The position numbers and the translations under genes were made by a program. Source: Monosiga brevicollis MX1 (Eukaryota; Opisthokonta; Choanoflagellata; Craspedida; Salpingoecidae). From it: DNA of 64,000 bases. This document shows positions 60,866 to 64,000 of the stretch, piece by piece (the stretch's first letter is position 1; each line of letters opens with the position of its first letter). The stretch lies in the NCBI RefSeq assembly GCF_000002865.3, contig NW_001865050.1, forward strand, positions 146,536 through 210,535, read 5' to 3'. The notes below the pieces were generated by a model that saw only the letters and a list, made by a program, of their open reading frames with translations, had not been told where the DNA came from and searched no databases.

Positions 60866-63625
60866 TCATGGGCGCAAAAGACGAAAATAGGCTTGGTGGT
60901 GTTTTCGCGCAATCGGATGATCACCGTGCATGTTGCGCAATTCCTCACGAATTTCCGTCACGGTATACTGGATCTGGTAATTCAAACGGGAATACATCCA
61001 TTTGTGTGAGGGTGCTGCCGTACCTTCTTTCAAGGACGCGTCAGCCGGTGAGAGACAGGGCAGTTGAAACATACCGAACGCTCTGGAATGCGAAAGTGCG
61101 AAGCGTAGGTACCCACAGCGTTGATCTAGTAGTCAAGTGCCAACAAATCGAGCAACAAGTCAGGCAAAGAAAGGGTCGGGCTGTGCAAAGGTGAAAGCAG
61201 TAAGTCCGGTACAGGCCAAACGCACCAGTTCGCTCTGGGAATACTCGTCTCGTTGATTGGGTCGAAGGGCATCAAGGGCCAGACAGACGGCTGCCGCAGC
61301 CACGGAGGCCCTGGAGCGGAAGGAAAACTCGGGGGACAGCATAGCGACGTGGAAATAGAACTGTGTGCAAGCGAGGTCCGAACATAGGTTATGAGATTTG
61401 CGCCAGGGGCGGGCCGGTGGACTGTCGGGAACCAAAGCATATGGCATGGCAGCACATCAGCGCTCAATGCTTACTTGGGCAATTTCCTCAGCCACGGGGC
61501 TCATTCGCAGCACATTGGCAAACATTTTGACAAAAGTCAAGCCAAAGGGAGCCAGAAGCTATAGGTAATGAGGATAACCGTCGGCGTATATGAGACATGC
61601 AAAAGGTGCAGGCATGACTCGGGCGAGCGAGACGGAACGAGCGAGCAAGAGGGGACATACATCTGGAAACTGGCCAATGAGAGAGATTTCGACCATGCGG
61701 AATTGATCAGGGTTGTACTGGTCCTCGCACGCGTTGAGGAAGTCGCTCATGGCTGGTACCGATAGCTAGAAACATGACCAACAAGTCACACCCGTCAGCA
61801 TGGTCAACCACCACAGGTGGGCAAAGGAGAAGAGGATAAAGAAAGTAAAAAGGACGGCATCAAAAGGGCTGGGCATTACCTCTTCCAGCTTGGAGGCGGT
61901 CCAACATGCAGCGGCAGCCACCAGTTGCAGTTCGTTGGTCTCAATGTAAATTTCCGAAGCAAATCTGATGGATGTGAGGGGTTTTGGAGTCATGTCGTTA
62001 AGCCACTGTTGCGGGGATATCACACATTCTCTCAAGCAGACAAGGGGGTTGCTATTGCAAAGGGTTTGCGCACCGGTCGAATATGTTGATAGCGATATGA
62101 ATCGTCTCATTTTCGAGGCGAAGGCTTGCCTGCAGACAGAGCACGGGGTGATGATGAGGTGGAATTGCGGCAGAAATACACGAGAGGCCTGAGCAGCGAC
62201 TTTTGTTGCGGCGAATCATTTAAAAAAAAAAAAAAAAACACACACAACAAAACAAAAAACAACAACAACAACAAAAACACACATTTATTCAAAGATCCAG
62301 GAGACAAAGGCAATGGACCACAGACCTGAAGCTCAAACAGCCAGCTGATAATGATGCGACGCTGGTGTGAAGTCATGTCACCAACGACGGCACCACGGGG
62401 ACGAAATGTGGGCTGGAAACATAACGGGAGAGGGGGAAGGATGGCATAGGTGAGTGGCGAGATCTCAAGGTGCGTCACAGATACGCAGGTGGGCAAAGGG
62501 TGTGCATGTGTGTGAGCGTGTGTGAAAAAGAGAGAAGGGGAGAGAGTGTATGAGAGAAAGAGAGAGGGGAGGGCACACCTCTTCTCCGAGCAGGGCGGTA
62601 AAGATTTGTGTTTGGTTGACGCCATTGAGGGTGGCACGACCGGCATCATGGATCCAGTGGCGCACGGGGGGTTCGTTGGCCGCTTCGGGCGCGGGGGCCA
62701 CGAGGCGCGGGGTAAAGTGTGGGGCGTTGTTGTTGCCCTCGGCGGGGGGTTGGCGGTTGATGGCATTTGAATCTGGTGTCAGCTGCTGGGAAGCAGAGAG
62801 TTGAGCCGTTTGGGTGACGGCGGGGACTTGAATGTTGGCCACCATCTTGGCCAAGAGTCGGGCCCGGTCATCAAGTCGTGAGTCTTGAACCTCTGTCACA
62901 GCCACGGCCACGGAGTCGCTGGTCGTCGCGACGGGAGCGTCCTGCGCAGCGGTTGGGGTAGCGGTAACGTGTTGGTGCTGTGAGGAGGGCTTGGCTGTAG
63001 TTTCATCTGTACCGTGACTTGAGCCAAAGGAAGCATGACGGCGATCCAAGGGGACAGCACGGCTGCAGAGGGGGGTGCGGTCGGCCGTGGGGCGTGAAGC
63101 AGTTTGATGTGAGCTGGCCTGGTTGTTTGTAGGTTGACTGACGGCACCAGCATCGGGATCAATCTCTTGCTCGGCGACCCTCTGTGGGGAGGGCGCGGTG
63201 ATTGGGGCAGTTTTGGCGCGCTTGGCTCGTGGGGTGCCATTGCAGGTGACGTGATCAGTGTCAGACCCGTTTTGTGCCGGGTTTGAAGATGACGAGGCAC
63301 TTTGTCGGCGATGAGGCTCGTTGGTTTTGTCAGCGAGGGGCTGGGCAGCGCCGGGGGTAGACGATGCCAAGTTGGTGTGACGGCTGGTGGAGGCAGAAGG
63401 GTGGGTCGTTTTCAGGTCCAAAGATCGGGCAGCAGTTGCATCGGGGTGACGGGGGACGAGGCGCGCTTCATTCATTTCGGGACTGGCGTTGGATTCTGTG
63501 CTTAGGATGGCCTCATCCTCGTCGTGAGGTCGAGGGGAAGGGCCAAGGTCATCAGTCGAGTCGGGCGATGAGCTGAGACTGCGTTCGACGTAGGGAACAA
63601 AGGAAGAAGAGGCACTGGTCTCCAT
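60866..63625 (-). CDS. A/B-type cyclin with long low-complexity N-terminus
   Basis: Regulatory subunit of a cyclin-dependent kinase. Nine exons: 63625-62579, 62412-62326, 62129-62074, 61964-61880, 61765-61661, 61558-61475, 61360-61226, 61125-61075, 60973-60866 (585 residues). The first 340 residues are Ser/Thr/Pro/Gln-rich, with a basic cluster PRAKRAKTAP. The cyclin box starts at about residue 340: TQIFTALLGEEPTFRPR, SHQRRIIISWLFELQ (equivalent of the MRAILVDWL helix), LRLENETIHIAINIFDR, and NELQLVAAAACWTASKLEE with the CDK-contact Lys-Glu pair. The second cyclin fold follows: AMSDFLNACEDQYNPDQF, VEISLIGQF, FVKMFANVLRMSP, RASVAAAAVCLAL. RATLNGVN just before the box matches a destruction-box pattern (RxxL..N). 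The fold assignment is firm; A or B subtype is not. Confidence 0.88.
62220..62236 (-). repeat. poly-A (sense poly-T) run in cyclin intron 2
   Basis: About 17 A on the plus strand, T on the transcribed-sense strand, followed by CA- and CAA-rich sequence. It is another sense-strand T run within an intron. Confidence 0.85.
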
Positions 63626-64000
63626 GATGATGGGGCGGGGCGAGAGCTTTTGTGCCAAATGTGGTCACCAGCTCGCGCGCACACACACACACACACTGGC
63701 TGGAATGAGACGGGGGTTGAACTGGCGTCAGCGCAGCATGCATGGGGGGGCAGCGGCAAGCTTGGTGATCAAGGCGGCAACTCAAGCACCAAGCCAAACG
63801 TCTAAACGTGCGCAGGCATCGGGTGAATCAAAGGCAGCAGCACGATCAAACGACACCACCACCAGCTGCACAGACAAAGAGACAGAGAGAGAGTGAGAGA
63901 GAGAGAGATTTAGAGAGAGATTTAGAGAGAGAAAAGAGAGAAGGAGAGTGAGTGTGGCAAGGAGAGAGAGAGAGAGGGAGAGAGAGAGAGAGAGAGAGAG
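63626..64000 (-). promoter_or_regulatory. cyclin upstream region with GA tract
   Basis: Upstream of the cyclin ATG to the window edge. It has CA at 63679-63696 and GA-rich sequence from about 63880 to 64000, CT-rich on the cyclin coding strand. Confidence 0.5.

Overview
This 64 kb window is nuclear DNA from an intron-dense unicellular eukaryote. Genes carry 2-20 short exons joined by introns of about 60-250 bp, almost all GT-AG. Coding DNA is GC-rich and genes are 0.1-3 kb apart, with long dinucleotide microsatellites between them. The gene set combines unikont families (auxilin, PACS, ZRANB3, PASK, vanin-type amidohydrolase, a claudin/PMP22-like tetraspan) with a class II photolyase. This fits a choanoflagellate, most likely a Monosiga-type genome; that assignment is inference from style and content. 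I rebuilt the genes by hand from splice signals and protein-family alignment. In every complete model the exon lengths sum to a multiple of three.

Layout, left to right: PASK-type kinase (+, 5' end outside the window); mitochondrial class III aminotransferase (-); saposin-B/purple acid phosphatase (+); Hikeshi (-); 50-N assembly gap and (CT)n; TOM22 (+); protein with a possible MED25-type ACID domain (-); about 3.4 kb of repeat-rich DNA with no gene I can support; claudin/PMP22-like tetraspan (-); class II CPD photolyase (-); auxilin (-); vanin/biotinidase-like secreted amidase (+); membrane-anchored alpha/beta-hydrolase (-) whose ATG overlaps the stop of a small coiled-coil ORF (-); TMEM186 (+); PET117-like peptide (-); ZCCHC7/AIR zinc-knuckle protein (+); ALG9 (-); SDS3 (+); PACS (-); ZRANB3 (+); tyrosine phosphatase with a coiled-coil tail (+); A/B-type cyclin (-), with its promoter at the right edge.

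Strands alternate almost gene by gene, giving six divergent pairs with shared promoters and many convergent pairs. The genes are mostly unrelated housekeeping functions: mitochondrial import and assembly (TOM22, TMEM186, PET117-like), coat and sorting machinery (auxilin, PACS), genome maintenance (photolyase, ZRANB3), RNA surveillance and chromatin (ZCCHC7, SDS3), N-glycosylation (ALG9), signalling and cell cycle. No rRNA, tRNA, CRISPR array or transposon was recognised. The most unusual points are the saposin-phosphatase fusion, the claudin-like tetraspan, the ATGA-overlapping ORF pair, degenerate catalytic motifs in three proteins, and coding-strand (CT)n tracts upstream of many start codons.
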